64,000 bases of DNA. Source: Dyadobacter linearis (lineage in GTDB: Bacteria; Bacteroidota; Bacteroidia; Cytophagales; Spirosomataceae). The DNA lies in NCBI RefSeq assembly GCF_907165045.1, contig NZ_CAJRAU010000001.1, positions 124,001-188,000 on the forward strand, given 5' to 3'. Below are positions 35,482 through 44,583 of this stretch, piece after piece. Each line of letters begins with the position of its first letter. Position 1 is the stretch's first letter. Position numbers and translations under genes: made by a program. Below the pieces are notes generated by a model, which worked only from the letters and a program-made list of their open reading frames with translations, was not told the DNA's origin and searched no databases.

Positions 35482-36381
35482 TTATTTCTGGTCGAAAGCA
35501 GCTGCAAATTCTTTCGCGAAATCTGCCAGTTTGACTTTCCCCATAACCCTCGGCCTGTTTTGAATATAATCTTCACTCAGCAAGCCGGTATAAAGTGCAC
35601 CATACATTTCCACGAGCCCGGCAGCGATCTCTTTATTCATTCCCGCCGCCAGGAGATCGCTGAGCGATTCTTCCGGCGAAACAAGCACCCATTCCAGTTC
35701 AGGTTTTCGAATCGCCTGTCCCAAAATCCGGGCCGTTTCGTGGCCCGTAAGCTCCTCGCTGGCCACATAACGCACATTTCTGCCGACAAAAGCTGCCTCG
35801 ATCTCGTCGGCGACGGCTTCTGCAATGTCGAGCGGGGAAACCCACGGAATCATTTTTTCTGCACCATAATTAACGGAAATAGTCCCGGTCGACTTGATCA
35901 TAGGCACATATCCATACAAATTGTAAAAGAAGGAAACCGGCCGTATGTGGGTGATTGAAATGTCGCCGGCCAATGCATTTAATAGCTGCTCTACCCGGTA
36001 TGCGCCTGAAAGAATGCCATTTCCAACGGCTAGATGCGCACCGATCGAGCTCAGGTTAACTACCCGTTTCACACCCGATTGCCGCACCGCCTCCGAGTAG
36101 TTCCGGCCTAGCTGCTCGTAATATGCAAGCAAATCGAAGTCATGATCAAAGTAGCTTTTAGCCGAAACCATTGTGTACACGACATCCGCGCCGGTGAAGG
36201 TTTCGATCAAAAAACCGGTATCTTCAAACGTGCCGACCGCAGCCTCGGCTCCAAGTGCTTCAATGTCCTTTTTTCTTTCGGGGTTGCTGCTGATCACGGT
36301 CACTTCGTGTCCGTTTTGTATGAGATTTGCAGCAAGCGGCTTGCTGATGTGGCCGAGCGATCCTGTTAATACAATTTTCAT
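35482..36381 (-). CDS. NmrA-like NAD(P)-binding protein (atypical short-chain dehydrogenase)
   Basis: A 299-aa Rossmann-fold protein. The dinucleotide motif TGSLGHISKP at residues 6-15 is an atypical GxxGxxG. Further signs are NLIQNGHEVTVISSNPERKK, the DVVYTMVSAKSYFD loop, VKRVVNLSSIGAHLAVGNG and ITHIRPVSFFYNLYGYVPMI; the family lacks the classical YxxxK site. Such proteins are redox sensors or quinone/NADPH oxidoreductases. First gene of an operon with an AraC regulator, an arrangement often seen for stress-responsive reductases. Substrate unknown. Confidence 0.9.
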   Translation of the reverse strand: MKIVLTGSLGHISKPLAANLIQNGHEVTVISSNPERKKDIEALGAEAAVGTFEDTGFLIETFTGADVVYTMVSAKSYFDHDFDLLAYYEQLGRNYSEAVRQSGVKRVVNLSSIGAHLAVGNGILSGAYRVEQLLNALAGDISITHIRPVSFFYNLYGYVPMIKSTGTISVNYGAEKMIPWVSPLDIAEAVADEIEAAFVGRNVRYVASEELTGHETARILGQAIRKPELEWVLVSPEESLSDLLAAGMNKEIAAGLVEMYGALYTGLLSEDYIQNRPRVMGKVKLADFAKEFAAAFDQK

Positions 36382-36433
36382 TTTTGCTTGCTTTTTGGTT
36401 TATGCAAAGTTGCAAAGCACCCAAAATGCAAGC

Positions 36434-36464
36434 GTAGCCGAATCTCTGGTTGTTGTAGCCGAAT
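36434..36464 (-). promoter_or_regulatory. Direct repeat, candidate AraC operator
   Basis: GTAGCCGAAT occurs at 36434-36443 and 36455-36464, exactly 21 bp apart (ATTCGGCTAC-N11-ATTCGGCTAC on the coding strand). It lies 53 bp upstream of the reductase ATG, where an AraC-type activator or repressor would bind as a dimer. Confidence 0.65.
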
Positions 36465-36487
36465 GAAGGTTAAGGTTCTGACTCTGG

Positions 36488-36952
36488 CTAGTTCTCTTTA
36501 ACAATAAGTACCGACGAAGTCACCGGCGATGTTTGCAAGTCTTTCCCATTATACTGAAAACGGGTGTACTCGTAAATAACAAAGCATTTGTTGTCGGTTT
36601 GTCTGTACCAAACATCCAGTGTATCAGAATAAAGGTTGTTCAATTGAAGTTTTAGCGATGATTTCCCGCGGAAATTTCGTTGAAAATCTGCTGAGAAAAC
36701 GTAACCACCGGCTGCTTCCACGTAATACTTATCCAAAACAATCGACTCCTTGGCTTCAAGATCAAAAAGCCTGATGGAGTCGACTGAATAGTAGGATTGC
36801 GCGGTATCCACGAGGTTATTGCCTTTGGTATCAACAATTGAAAACCTGACCGGCGGCGTTACATCGGCGTCGCCGGTATCCGAGCAGTCATCACAGCCCA
36901 TAAAGGCAAAGCTGAGCGCCAGAAGAATTAACAATAAGCAGTTTTCTTTCAT
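36488..36952 (-). CDS. Lipoprotein of unknown function
   Basis: A 154-aa protein with lipoprotein signal MKENCLLLILLALSFAFMGC (lipobox FMGC). The mature part starts with a short acidic, cysteine-containing stretch (DDCSDTGDADVTPP) and continues as a single beta-sandwich-like domain: VRFSIVDTKGNNLVDTAQSY, YSVDSIRLFDLEAKESIVLD and SSLKLQLNNLYSDTLDVWYR. The pattern is reminiscent of small carboxypeptidase-like domains, but no family is claimed. It stands alone on the minus strand, 83 bp before the beta-helix protein gene in transcription-independent order. Confidence 0.7.
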   Translation of the reverse strand: MKENCLLLILLALSFAFMGCDDCSDTGDADVTPPVRFSIVDTKGNNLVDTAQSYYSVDSIRLFDLEAKESIVLDKYYVEAAGGYVFSADFQRNFRGKSSLKLQLNNLYSDTLDVWYRQTDNKCFVIYEYTRFQYNGKDLQTSPVTSSVLIVKEN

Positions 36953-37035
36953 TTGTGTTCGATTTCCAATTCCGACACAGCCAAATGATTTTTAGTTGTC
37001 AACGGTCAAAGTTTCAGCGGATAAAAGGCTTAGGA

Positions 37036-40000
37036 TTACTGCTTAACAAATGTCTCTGCAGTTCCGTCGGCGAATTTCAATACGTAAATGCCACTCGCCA
37101 GCGAGCTGATATTAAGCTGTTGTTTGCTGTTGCTGATCAGGATAGTCTGCAATTTCCTTCCTGAAATATCGTGCAGCGTTGCATTGGTTTTGAGCAGTGC
37201 GTTACCCGCGCGGAAAGTAATCTCGACTCCTGCCGGATTTGGGTATACAGCCGCAAAATCCGCATCGCCATTTACCGAGATAATCTTGCTGTAACTGTAA
37301 GCTCCGTCCATGCGGTTCGCCGCGCGATCGTTCATTTTCAGTCTGTAATAACTCGTGCGTTCGCCGCTGGCCTGATCGATGTAGCTGTACTGGTGATCTC
37401 CGCTGCCTTTTGCATTTACAGTCGCTATCGTCAGAAAGCTTTTGGCATTACTGCTGCGTTGAATTTCAAAATTGTCGGTATTAACCTCACTCGTGGTATT
37501 CCATTTTAGCAGATTGCTTCCGCTTTCCTTAGTTGCCGTAAAACTGATCAGGTTGAGCGGCAGGGCAGTTTCTTTTGTTTTTACAAAAAACCCGCTGAAA
37601 CCGGTTACGTCAAAAGTTACTTCCCAGTACTGACCAACCGGATTCCATTCCACGCTTCCATTGGCCTGTGAAGGCTTGAACGTTGAAATGCTGCCTGTGT
37701 AAGAGCTCGGTAGCCCCGAACCGTCCATGCTGATACCCGATCGTTTTTCAATGCGCAGGTTTGCTTTGAAATTCTCCGCATCTGCGGCATTCAGGGGTAG
37801 TTTGATCTCATTGACTTCATTATAATCCGTAAACTCTTGCTGGGTAAAATACAGCTTCACTCGTGCCGTGGCATTCAATGCGTTATTTTCAGGCATGATC
37901 TGATAGCGTCTCTTCAAGAACTCTGCCGGCTGATTGTCAGCTACCCAAACCCTGGCATTAACTGGTCCGGATACCGGTGCGGCCCCGTTTGGCAATAGAT
38001 AAGCGACTAACCGGCACGCATCATTGTTGGCAGTCACCACCATTTCCCTGGTAATGTTTACAGAAACGTCGGTAAGGTTGCTGGCAAGCCCGCGAAATGC
38101 CTCACTGAATTCGTAAGCGCCCATATCGACAATATGCTCGCGCACCCTTGTCTCGCCAGCCAGATCAGTAGTGAAGCCGGTTAGGTTAGGAGTCTGACCG
38201 TTTTGGAAATAATTGAAACCCGTATTAACACCTGGGCTACATGCTTGCAGCCGGTAATCCCCCGCACCCGCATCTCTGAAAAGCGGATTGACGGACCCCG
38301 TGGGTGTTTCCCCAGGCTGGGTTGGATTTAGCTGAACAATGCTGTATTCGACAGTTGAGGTGGAGGTACCATCACTGAAAATACCGTAATCATTTCCATA
38401 AATGATGGTATTGCGGATTTTGGGAGAAGAACTGTTATTGTTTAGAATACCACCGCCCAGATCAAGGCCGCCCGTTGTAGCCGTTCTATTGTCGGCAATC
38501 GTGCAGTTGATAAGCACTGGGGAAGATGATGAATTGGAGACACCCGCAACTATCGTATTACTACCTGTGTTTTTTGCGATGACGCAGTTAATCATGGTTG
38601 GTGACGAGTTCAAATTCCCTACCCCGACTGCGCCGTTACCCGTAACCACCAGGTTAACCAGCATCGGAGAGGATTCGGAATTGGCGATACCAATTCTACT
38701 GCCAGAAATGGTGAAGCCGTCAAGTACCGCCGCCGAAGTAAGCTTTGAATTGCTTACTACAAAGTCACCCGTACTATTTAATGTACTTTTGTTGGCAGTA
38801 AGGGACAGGTTCCGGTCAGCTAACCTTACTTCTGCTCCGGCAAAGCCGCCATAAATTTTCACTCCCTCTTTCATGATGAAAGGCATGTTCGGTTGTGGGA
38901 GGTACGTGCCACCGGCCACCCATACCTGCTCACCACTTGCAGCAGAATTGATTGCATTTTGCAAATTCCCTGACGCACAGGCCCAGCTCGACCCAGTGCC
39001 GGTCGCACCTGCACGTACAAACCAAACCCCGGGCACACGCTCCTCGACACTATCCTGGTATTCGTATGCTCCCTTATCTACCGTTCCGTTGTCAAAAAAA
39101 CGGGACTGGCCAGTGATATCCTCTGTAATAGCCGATATATCGGGCGTTTGGCCACCAGCATAATAGGTGTTGCTGCCAGTATTGATCGCCGGGCTGCAAG
39201 GCTGCAACCTGTAATCCCCATTTGCAGGATCGACAAAAAGAGGATCAATGTTAAGCTGTGTTGGCATCTCCAGAAATACAGGCGGCGGAAGATCAACGAT
39301 GCTATTTCGAATATCAAAAGTCGCGGACGGGCCGTTTGTACCCCCTTGTGTTCCTTTAACGATGCAATTATAGATTTTTGCTGAAGATTCAAAATCATTC
39401 GCTATCCCGCCCCCTTGATTGGCGCCTGCCACTGTGCAATTGATCAATACCGTGGAAGATTTCGAACTAAAAATCCCACCAAACTGCGAAGTATTATTGA
39501 TAATCGCACAATTGATAAAGCGCGTTGAAGACTCTAGATTTCCAATACCAGCGCCTGTATTAGAAGCGACAGTCACGTTCACGAATATTGAAGCGCTTTT
39601 ATTATTTAGGACACCTCCGCCCTGCTGACTTCCGTTTCCAACAACGTTCAGATTTGAAAAGGTTGCGGAAGAATTGTAATTAATAATGCCGGCATTTGTG
39701 CCACCTGTAATGGTAAACCCATCCAGGACAGTTGCTGTTGTCAGGCCACCAGTTGTATTGGGATTGACATTAGCAATCGTATATTGATGCGTACCCTCAC
39801 CGGTTATGACGCTTTGATTTTCACCCGATCTGAGATCTCGCTGCTGAAGTGTTTCCTCATTTCCTGCAAAACCGCCATAGATTTTCACACCTTCTTTTAA
39901 TTCCAGGCCCGGCGCAAACTGCGAGATCCGGTACGTTCCACCTGCAACCCATATCTGGTCGCCGGGTGCACTTTTATAAATAATGGCCTGCAGATCGCTG

Positions 40001-40194
40001 CTGGCTTCTGCCCAAGAGAAACCATCGTCTTGCGGGAACCCTCCCGATTCGGTAACATACCATGTATTTCCCTGGGCAAATGCTGTGGCGGAAAAAATGA
40101 AGAAAAAGAACAAAATCGACAATCTTGTAAATGTAATTAAGCGGGCAGGAAGCAAGGAGTTCGCACTGGTCGCATAAAGTAGATTTGAATGCAT
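37036..40194 (-). CDS. Type IX-secreted right-handed beta-helix protein
   Basis: A 1052-aa surface or secreted protein. A long hydrophobic signal (TRLSILFFFFIFSATAFAQG) is followed by two parallel beta-helix halves. Each starts with WYVTESGG- or WFVRAGAT-like text, then QIWVAGGTYRIS / QVWVAGGTYLPQ and VKIYGGFAG, runs through many short NCTI/NCAI rungs, and ends in the choice-of-anchor Q motif, GDYRLQPCSPAINTGSNTYY and GDYRLQACSPGVNTGFNYF with VDKGAYEYQ / VDMGAYEF. A linker domain leads to the C-terminal type IX sorting domain, FAAVYPNPAGVEITF through SLASGIYVLKFADGTAETFV. Secretion by the Por pathway is expected; carbohydrate binding is likely but unproved. Transcribed alone. Confidence 0.9.
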   Translation of the reverse strand: MHSNLLYATSANSLLPARLITFTRLSILFFFFIFSATAFAQGNTWYVTESGGFPQDDGFSWAEASSDLQAIIYKSAPGDQIWVAGGTYRISQFAPGLELKEGVKIYGGFAGNEETLQQRDLRSGENQSVITGEGTHQYTIANVNPNTTGGLTTATVLDGFTITGGTNAGIINYNSSATFSNLNVVGNGSQQGGGVLNNKSASIFVNVTVASNTGAGIGNLESSTRFINCAIINNTSQFGGIFSSKSSTVLINCTVAGANQGGGIANDFESSAKIYNCIVKGTQGGTNGPSATFDIRNSIVDLPPPVFLEMPTQLNIDPLFVDPANGDYRLQPCSPAINTGSNTYYAGGQTPDISAITEDITGQSRFFDNGTVDKGAYEYQDSVEERVPGVWFVRAGATGTGSSWACASGNLQNAINSAASGEQVWVAGGTYLPQPNMPFIMKEGVKIYGGFAGAEVRLADRNLSLTANKSTLNSTGDFVVSNSKLTSAAVLDGFTISGSRIGIANSESSPMLVNLVVTGNGAVGVGNLNSSPTMINCVIAKNTGSNTIVAGVSNSSSSPVLINCTIADNRTATTGGLDLGGGILNNNSSSPKIRNTIIYGNDYGIFSDGTSTSTVEYSIVQLNPTQPGETPTGSVNPLFRDAGAGDYRLQACSPGVNTGFNYFQNGQTPNLTGFTTDLAGETRVREHIVDMGAYEFSEAFRGLASNLTDVSVNITREMVVTANNDACRLVAYLLPNGAAPVSGPVNARVWVADNQPAEFLKRRYQIMPENNALNATARVKLYFTQQEFTDYNEVNEIKLPLNAADAENFKANLRIEKRSGISMDGSGLPSSYTGSISTFKPSQANGSVEWNPVGQYWEVTFDVTGFSGFFVKTKETALPLNLISFTATKESGSNLLKWNTTSEVNTDNFEIQRSSNAKSFLTIATVNAKGSGDHQYSYIDQASGERTSYYRLKMNDRAANRMDGAYSYSKIISVNGDADFAAVYPNPAGVEITFRAGNALLKTNATLHDISGRKLQTILISNSKQQLNISSLASGIYVLKFADGTAETFVKQ

Positions 40195-40365
40195 AATAGA
40201 AAGATAATGAGGCTTTTATGAGTACAGACAAAGGTCATTTTTTGACTCAATAAACCCTAAGAATATTTCGCGAAACCGCTAAATACCAACCTGAACTTGC
40301 AAGATCTCACCCTCATATAAAGCTGCTGAACCTACCGGGCAGCAAACCGAAATAAACAGGGCTCC

Positions 40366-43300
40366 TCACCCTTCTTCCCTGAGCTTTGAGATATAACTGG
40401 AAGGACTCATTCCAAACTGCTTCTGGAAATCCCGCGAAAAGTTGGTAGGCACGCTGTACCCTACCATATCGGCCACTTCATTGATCTTGTACTTGTTCTC
40501 GGCCAGCAGCTCGGCCGCACGTTTCAGGCGTGACAGGTTGATCAGTTCGTTGGGCGTCATATCTGAGATTCCTTTGATCTTCCGGTACAAAGTGGGCCGG
40601 CTCATATTCATCATGGAAGAAAGCAGGTCCACATCCAGGTTACTGTCCGAAATGCGCCGGGAAATGATCGCATTCAGTTTTTCCAGAAAGTTTTTATCTG
40701 CTGTGGAAAAAGCGATTCCTTTGATGTGGGTCAACGGGGAGCGGGCGAAATATTCTTTAATGATATTCCGGTTGTTGATCAGATTGGTGATCTGGGCGGC
40801 GAGGTGATCGAAAGAAAACGGCTTTTCAATATAAGCATCCGCGCCTACTTCCAGCCCTTCAATTTTCGAATTGATGGAGTTTTTCGCCGTCAGCAATATC
40901 ACCGGAATGTGGCTGAACTGCACGTCGTGCTTGACCCGGCGGCAGAGCTCGATCCCGTCCATAACCGGCATCATAATATCGCTGATCACCAGTTGCACAT
41001 TGTCCCGCTGCATTACCTCTATCGCCTGCTGACCATCCAGTGCGCGCATCACATGGTACGTCGAACTGAGCTCCCGGCTCAAATAATTGAGGATTTCAAC
41101 ATTATCCTCCACCAAAAGTATCACCGGCCTGTCGGGATCCGCAGCTTCATTAACCTCCTCGTCATTGACATAATCCGCCTGTTCCGTCACCTGCTCGCCT
41201 TTGAGGTCCATTTCATAATCCTGGTGAATAGGCAGCGAAAGCAGGAATGTATTCAACTGCGCATCCTGGCGCTTCATTTCGAGTTTTCCTTTATGCAGCT
41301 CCGCCAGCGAGCGTGCGAGCGGCAGCCCAATGCCGGTTCCCTGTTGCTTTTGCGTGGATTCCATGCGGAAGAATGGTTCAAAAATTTTCTCCCGGTCTTC
41401 CTCGTTTACCAAAAATCCGTCGTTGCTGAATTCAATATGAAACAGCAGGTCATCACTGTTAAACGGCAGGAGCTTCACCCGGATCAGGCTGTCCGCATAT
41501 TTGATCGCATTACTGATCAGGTTACTGACAATTTTCTTGCAAGCCTCCTGGTCGACATAGGCCTGCAAGGCAATGCGCGGCAGCTCGATTTTATAGGCAA
41601 TATTCTTTTGATCCGCTGCTGGTCTGAAAGTGGAGAAAACATCGCTTAGTAGCTCGTTAATATCTGTTTTGGTAAAATTCAGACTAAAATTATTTGCCTC
41701 AGCCTTCCGGAAATCGAGCAGCTGGTTGGTTAAATCTATAAGGCGATTGGCATTTTTATCGATCATAGTCAGGTTTTCAAATGTCTCCGTATTGGCCTGC
41801 TCACCAGACAGCAGTTTATCCAGCGGCATTTTGATCAGGGTTAGCGGGGTCCTTATTTCATGGGCAACGTTTGTAAAAAAATCGATCTTGGCATTATAGA
41901 TCTCCCGTTCCTTGGCAATCTCCATCGCTCCGATTTCACGCTTGCTTTTCTCGCCCATCGCCAGGTGATAGTACCGGAAAACCACAACGGCAATCCCCGT
42001 CACAATGCATCCGTAAAGCAGGTAAGCCCACACAGTAGCCCACCAGGGAGGCAGAATGTCAATGTTCAGCCGCGTCTCCCGCCCATTCCAGACCTGGTCG
42101 TTGTTCGCTCCCTTCACCCTCAACACATAATGCCCGGGCGGTAGTTTTGAAAACGAGATTTTTCTGCTCCCGCTTAATGTAAACCACTGCTGATCAAGCC
42201 CCTCCATTTTGTATTTATAGCTATTCATCTCGGGAATGACATAACTGAGCGCGGCCACATCGAAACTGAGGCTCGACCGGTCATAAGGCAGCCGGATATA
42301 ACCTGTGTAAACGGGCGATTCGGTCAGCGGCGAATCCTTGCCGCCAATGCGCAGCTCCTGGTTGTTGGCTTGAATGCCGGTGACGTATACAGGTGGTACG
42401 TAAGTATTTTTGTTAAAAGACCCTGGTTTGAAGCTGACCAGCCCCGCCACTGTCCCGAAGAACAAGGTACCGTCGTCATTTTTGAATGCAGAATTATAGT
42501 TGAACTGCTCGCTCGGCAGCCCGTTTGCTTCATTGTAATTCCTGAATGTACCGGCTTTCGAATCCAGCATCGCCAGGCCGCGTGAAGTGGAAATCCAGAA
42601 GTTACCCATATCATCTTCCAGAACACGAAACACCTGGTTATCAGGCAGTCCGTCCTGAATGCGGTAGTTTTTGAACTTTCGGGTAACCGGACTATATCTG
42701 GAAAGTCCGTGCTCGGTACAAAACCACATATCGCCGCTTTTGCTCTGGTAAAGGCTGTTAATATAGTTATCCGGCAGCCCGTTTTTCTTGCTGGCGTCGT
42801 ATTGGATCCTGCCTTTTTTCCCGGTTTTTGGGTTAAAATAAAAAATCCCGCCGCCATAGCTCGCTACCCAGAGCGTACCTTCCCTATCCTCGTGAATGCT
42901 CTGCACCTGCGTATTCACAAAGGTGAGCGGTGTAAAATCGTCGGTCTTCCGGTTGTACTTAAATAATCCGGACCAGGTTCCGACCAGAATTTCGTTTGCT
43001 CTTGTTTTATAAAGCGTCACTACAAAATTACTGCCGAATGTATTGGGCATGCTGGTGCTGTAATGCCTGATTACCTTGTTAGTTCTCAGGTCCATTACAT
43101 CCAGTCCGTGCTCGTAAGTACCGATCCAGAGTTCGTTACCGTCGGCTACCAGCCCGTGCAGGTTGCGGTAGGAAATGCTGCCTTTTTTACCATCGGGCAG
43201 AAACGATCTGAATGTGCCCGTTTGCGGATCCAGCTGGTTCAGGCCCGCATCTTCGGTCCCGATCCAGATCTTGCCGTACTGGTCTTTTGTGATTTCATGG

Positions 43301-44334
43301 ATCAGGCTGCCGCTGATGCTGTTGCCCGGCTGCGGGAAGTATTTCTGAAACCGGTTGAACTCCGACGAATAGTAATTGACCCCGCCAAACTGTGTAGTGA
43401 TCCAGATCCCACCCTCGCGATCCTTGAAAATCGCATTGATGATATTGTCCGTGATCGAATAGGCATTATACCTTTCTTTCACGATCTGCTTCATTTTTTT
43501 CTTTTTCAGGTCGAGAATAAAAAGTCCGGATTCAGAGCCGAGCCAGTATTCATTTTTACCATTTTCAAAGAAAGTATGAATATAAATATCCTGTTTCTGT
43601 CCCGCCTGCTCCGAAATATCAGTGATCTGGTTTGTTTGGTAATTAAAAAGCAGGATCCGTTTCATATTCCCGATCAGCAGCGTAGAATCAGAAGCCGAAT
43701 GCAGCCGCATATTTGAAAAGATCTCATTGACCCGGCCCGAAAGATCGAATTTGGCTACTCTACCCGTTTCAGGATGGTACCGCCTTATCACGCCGTTACT
43801 GAAAGAGGCCCAAACTTTCCCGCCGGAAGAAACATGGACAGAAACCGTGTTCGCCGCATCGGGAAGTGCGGTCACCGTATTTGTTTTCGGGTCGAAACGG
43901 TACAGCTGATTATCCGAAATGATCCATACCCCGCCTTCCCCGTCGCCGCGTACCAGGCGTACTTCTCCTGCCGGGATCATTTTGAAAGCAGAAAATTGAT
44001 CAGAAATAGGATTATACAGGTAAACGCCTTTGTGCGTCCCAATCCAGAGCTTTTCATTTCCATCCTCATAAAGTGAGAACACCGAGTTACTTCCCAGGCT
44101 GGTAGAATCCTCTTCTTTACTCCTGAAAATTTTGAAAGAATTACCATCAAAACGGTTGAGACCATTGCGGCTGGCGACCCAGATGAAACCCTTTTTATCC
44201 TGAATAATATCGGTGGTCGCATTACCCGAGAGCCCGTCGGAAACTGTGTAGTTTTTGAAATAGTACGGCGCATCCTGACCCAGGGAAGTCAGACCGTAAA
44301 ACAGGCAGCAGAAGATTACAAGCAACTTTTTCAC
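40366..44334 (-). CDS. Hybrid two-component system regulator (HTCS)
   Basis: A 1322-aa one-protein two-component system. It begins at a GTG codon that opens the signal peptide (KKLLVIFCCLFYGLTSLG). A periplasmic sensor of two-component propeller repeats (for example DKKGFIWVASRNGLNRFDGN, DREGGIWITTQFGGVNYYSS, DMGNFWISTSRGLAMLDS) runs to about residue 640, then a Y_Y_Y domain, a transmembrane helix near 770-790, HisKA with VAHEIRTPL (about residue 824), an ATPase domain, a receiver (SDIMMPVMDG, aspartate near 1119) and an AraC HTH pair (residues about 1231-1318). HTCS proteins bind an oligosaccharide and control adjacent SusCD loci; this one is divergent from SusC at 44584. Confidence 0.96.
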   Translation of the reverse strand: MKKLLVIFCCLFYGLTSLGQDAPYYFKNYTVSDGLSGNATTDIIQDKKGFIWVASRNGLNRFDGNSFKIFRSKEEDSTSLGSNSVFSLYEDGNEKLWIGTHKGVYLYNPISDQFSAFKMIPAGEVRLVRGDGEGGVWIISDNQLYRFDPKTNTVTALPDAANTVSVHVSSGGKVWASFSNGVIRRYHPETGRVAKFDLSGRVNEIFSNMRLHSASDSTLLIGNMKRILLFNYQTNQITDISEQAGQKQDIYIHTFFENGKNEYWLGSESGLFILDLKKKKMKQIVKERYNAYSITDNIINAIFKDREGGIWITTQFGGVNYYSSEFNRFQKYFPQPGNSISGSLIHEITKDQYGKIWIGTEDAGLNQLDPQTGTFRSFLPDGKKGSISYRNLHGLVADGNELWIGTYEHGLDVMDLRTNKVIRHYSTSMPNTFGSNFVVTLYKTRANEILVGTWSGLFKYNRKTDDFTPLTFVNTQVQSIHEDREGTLWVASYGGGIFYFNPKTGKKGRIQYDASKKNGLPDNYINSLYQSKSGDMWFCTEHGLSRYSPVTRKFKNYRIQDGLPDNQVFRVLEDDMGNFWISTSRGLAMLDSKAGTFRNYNEANGLPSEQFNYNSAFKNDDGTLFFGTVAGLVSFKPGSFNKNTYVPPVYVTGIQANNQELRIGGKDSPLTESPVYTGYIRLPYDRSSLSFDVAALSYVIPEMNSYKYKMEGLDQQWFTLSGSRKISFSKLPPGHYVLRVKGANNDQVWNGRETRLNIDILPPWWATVWAYLLYGCIVTGIAVVVFRYYHLAMGEKSKREIGAMEIAKEREIYNAKIDFFTNVAHEIRTPLTLIKMPLDKLLSGEQANTETFENLTMIDKNANRLIDLTNQLLDFRKAEANNFSLNFTKTDINELLSDVFSTFRPAADQKNIAYKIELPRIALQAYVDQEACKKIVSNLISNAIKYADSLIRVKLLPFNSDDLLFHIEFSNDGFLVNEEDREKIFEPFFRMESTQKQQGTGIGLPLARSLAELHKGKLEMKRQDAQLNTFLLSLPIHQDYEMDLKGEQVTEQADYVNDEEVNEAADPDRPVILLVEDNVEILNYLSRELSSTYHVMRALDGQQAIEVMQRDNVQLVISDIMMPVMDGIELCRRVKHDVQFSHIPVILLTAKNSINSKIEGLEVGADAYIEKPFSFDHLAAQITNLINNRNIIKEYFARSPLTHIKGIAFSTADKNFLEKLNAIISRRISDSNLDVDLLSSMMNMSRPTLYRKIKGISDMTPNELINLSRLKRAAELLAENKYKINEVADMVGYSVPTNFSRDFQKQFGMSPSSYISKLREEG

Positions 44335-44436
44335 TCGGGCAATAGAACGGATCCGGACACTTCGCCGGCGTTTTTCAGTTGAACATTTTTATAAATATAT
44401 CCCTGTTAAATCATCGGTAATTCCTAAATCTCATAG

Positions 44437-44464
44437 TTGAGACATTTTGATCTGAAATTGAGAC
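44437..44464 (+). promoter_or_regulatory. Direct repeat, candidate HTCS binding site
   Basis: TTGAGAC is found at 44437-44443 and 44458-44464, 21 bp apart, in the gap between the divergent HTCS and SusC genes, 120 bp before the SusC ATG. The spacing fits the two HTH motifs of an AraC domain dimer. Confidence 0.55.
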
Positions 44465-44583
44465 TCAGCGATCATTTAATTAATCTGTAAAGCAGGAAAT
44501 TCGCACCACTTAAAATAAGTCCAATAAATTAATCAGATAGTAACAAGCCCGGACCTCAACAATCCGCTTAAACAACAATTTTG

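Noticed and set aside
40726..41649. 307-codon antisense frame within the HTCS gene
   Set aside because: Covers the kinase and receiver coding region with no independent support.
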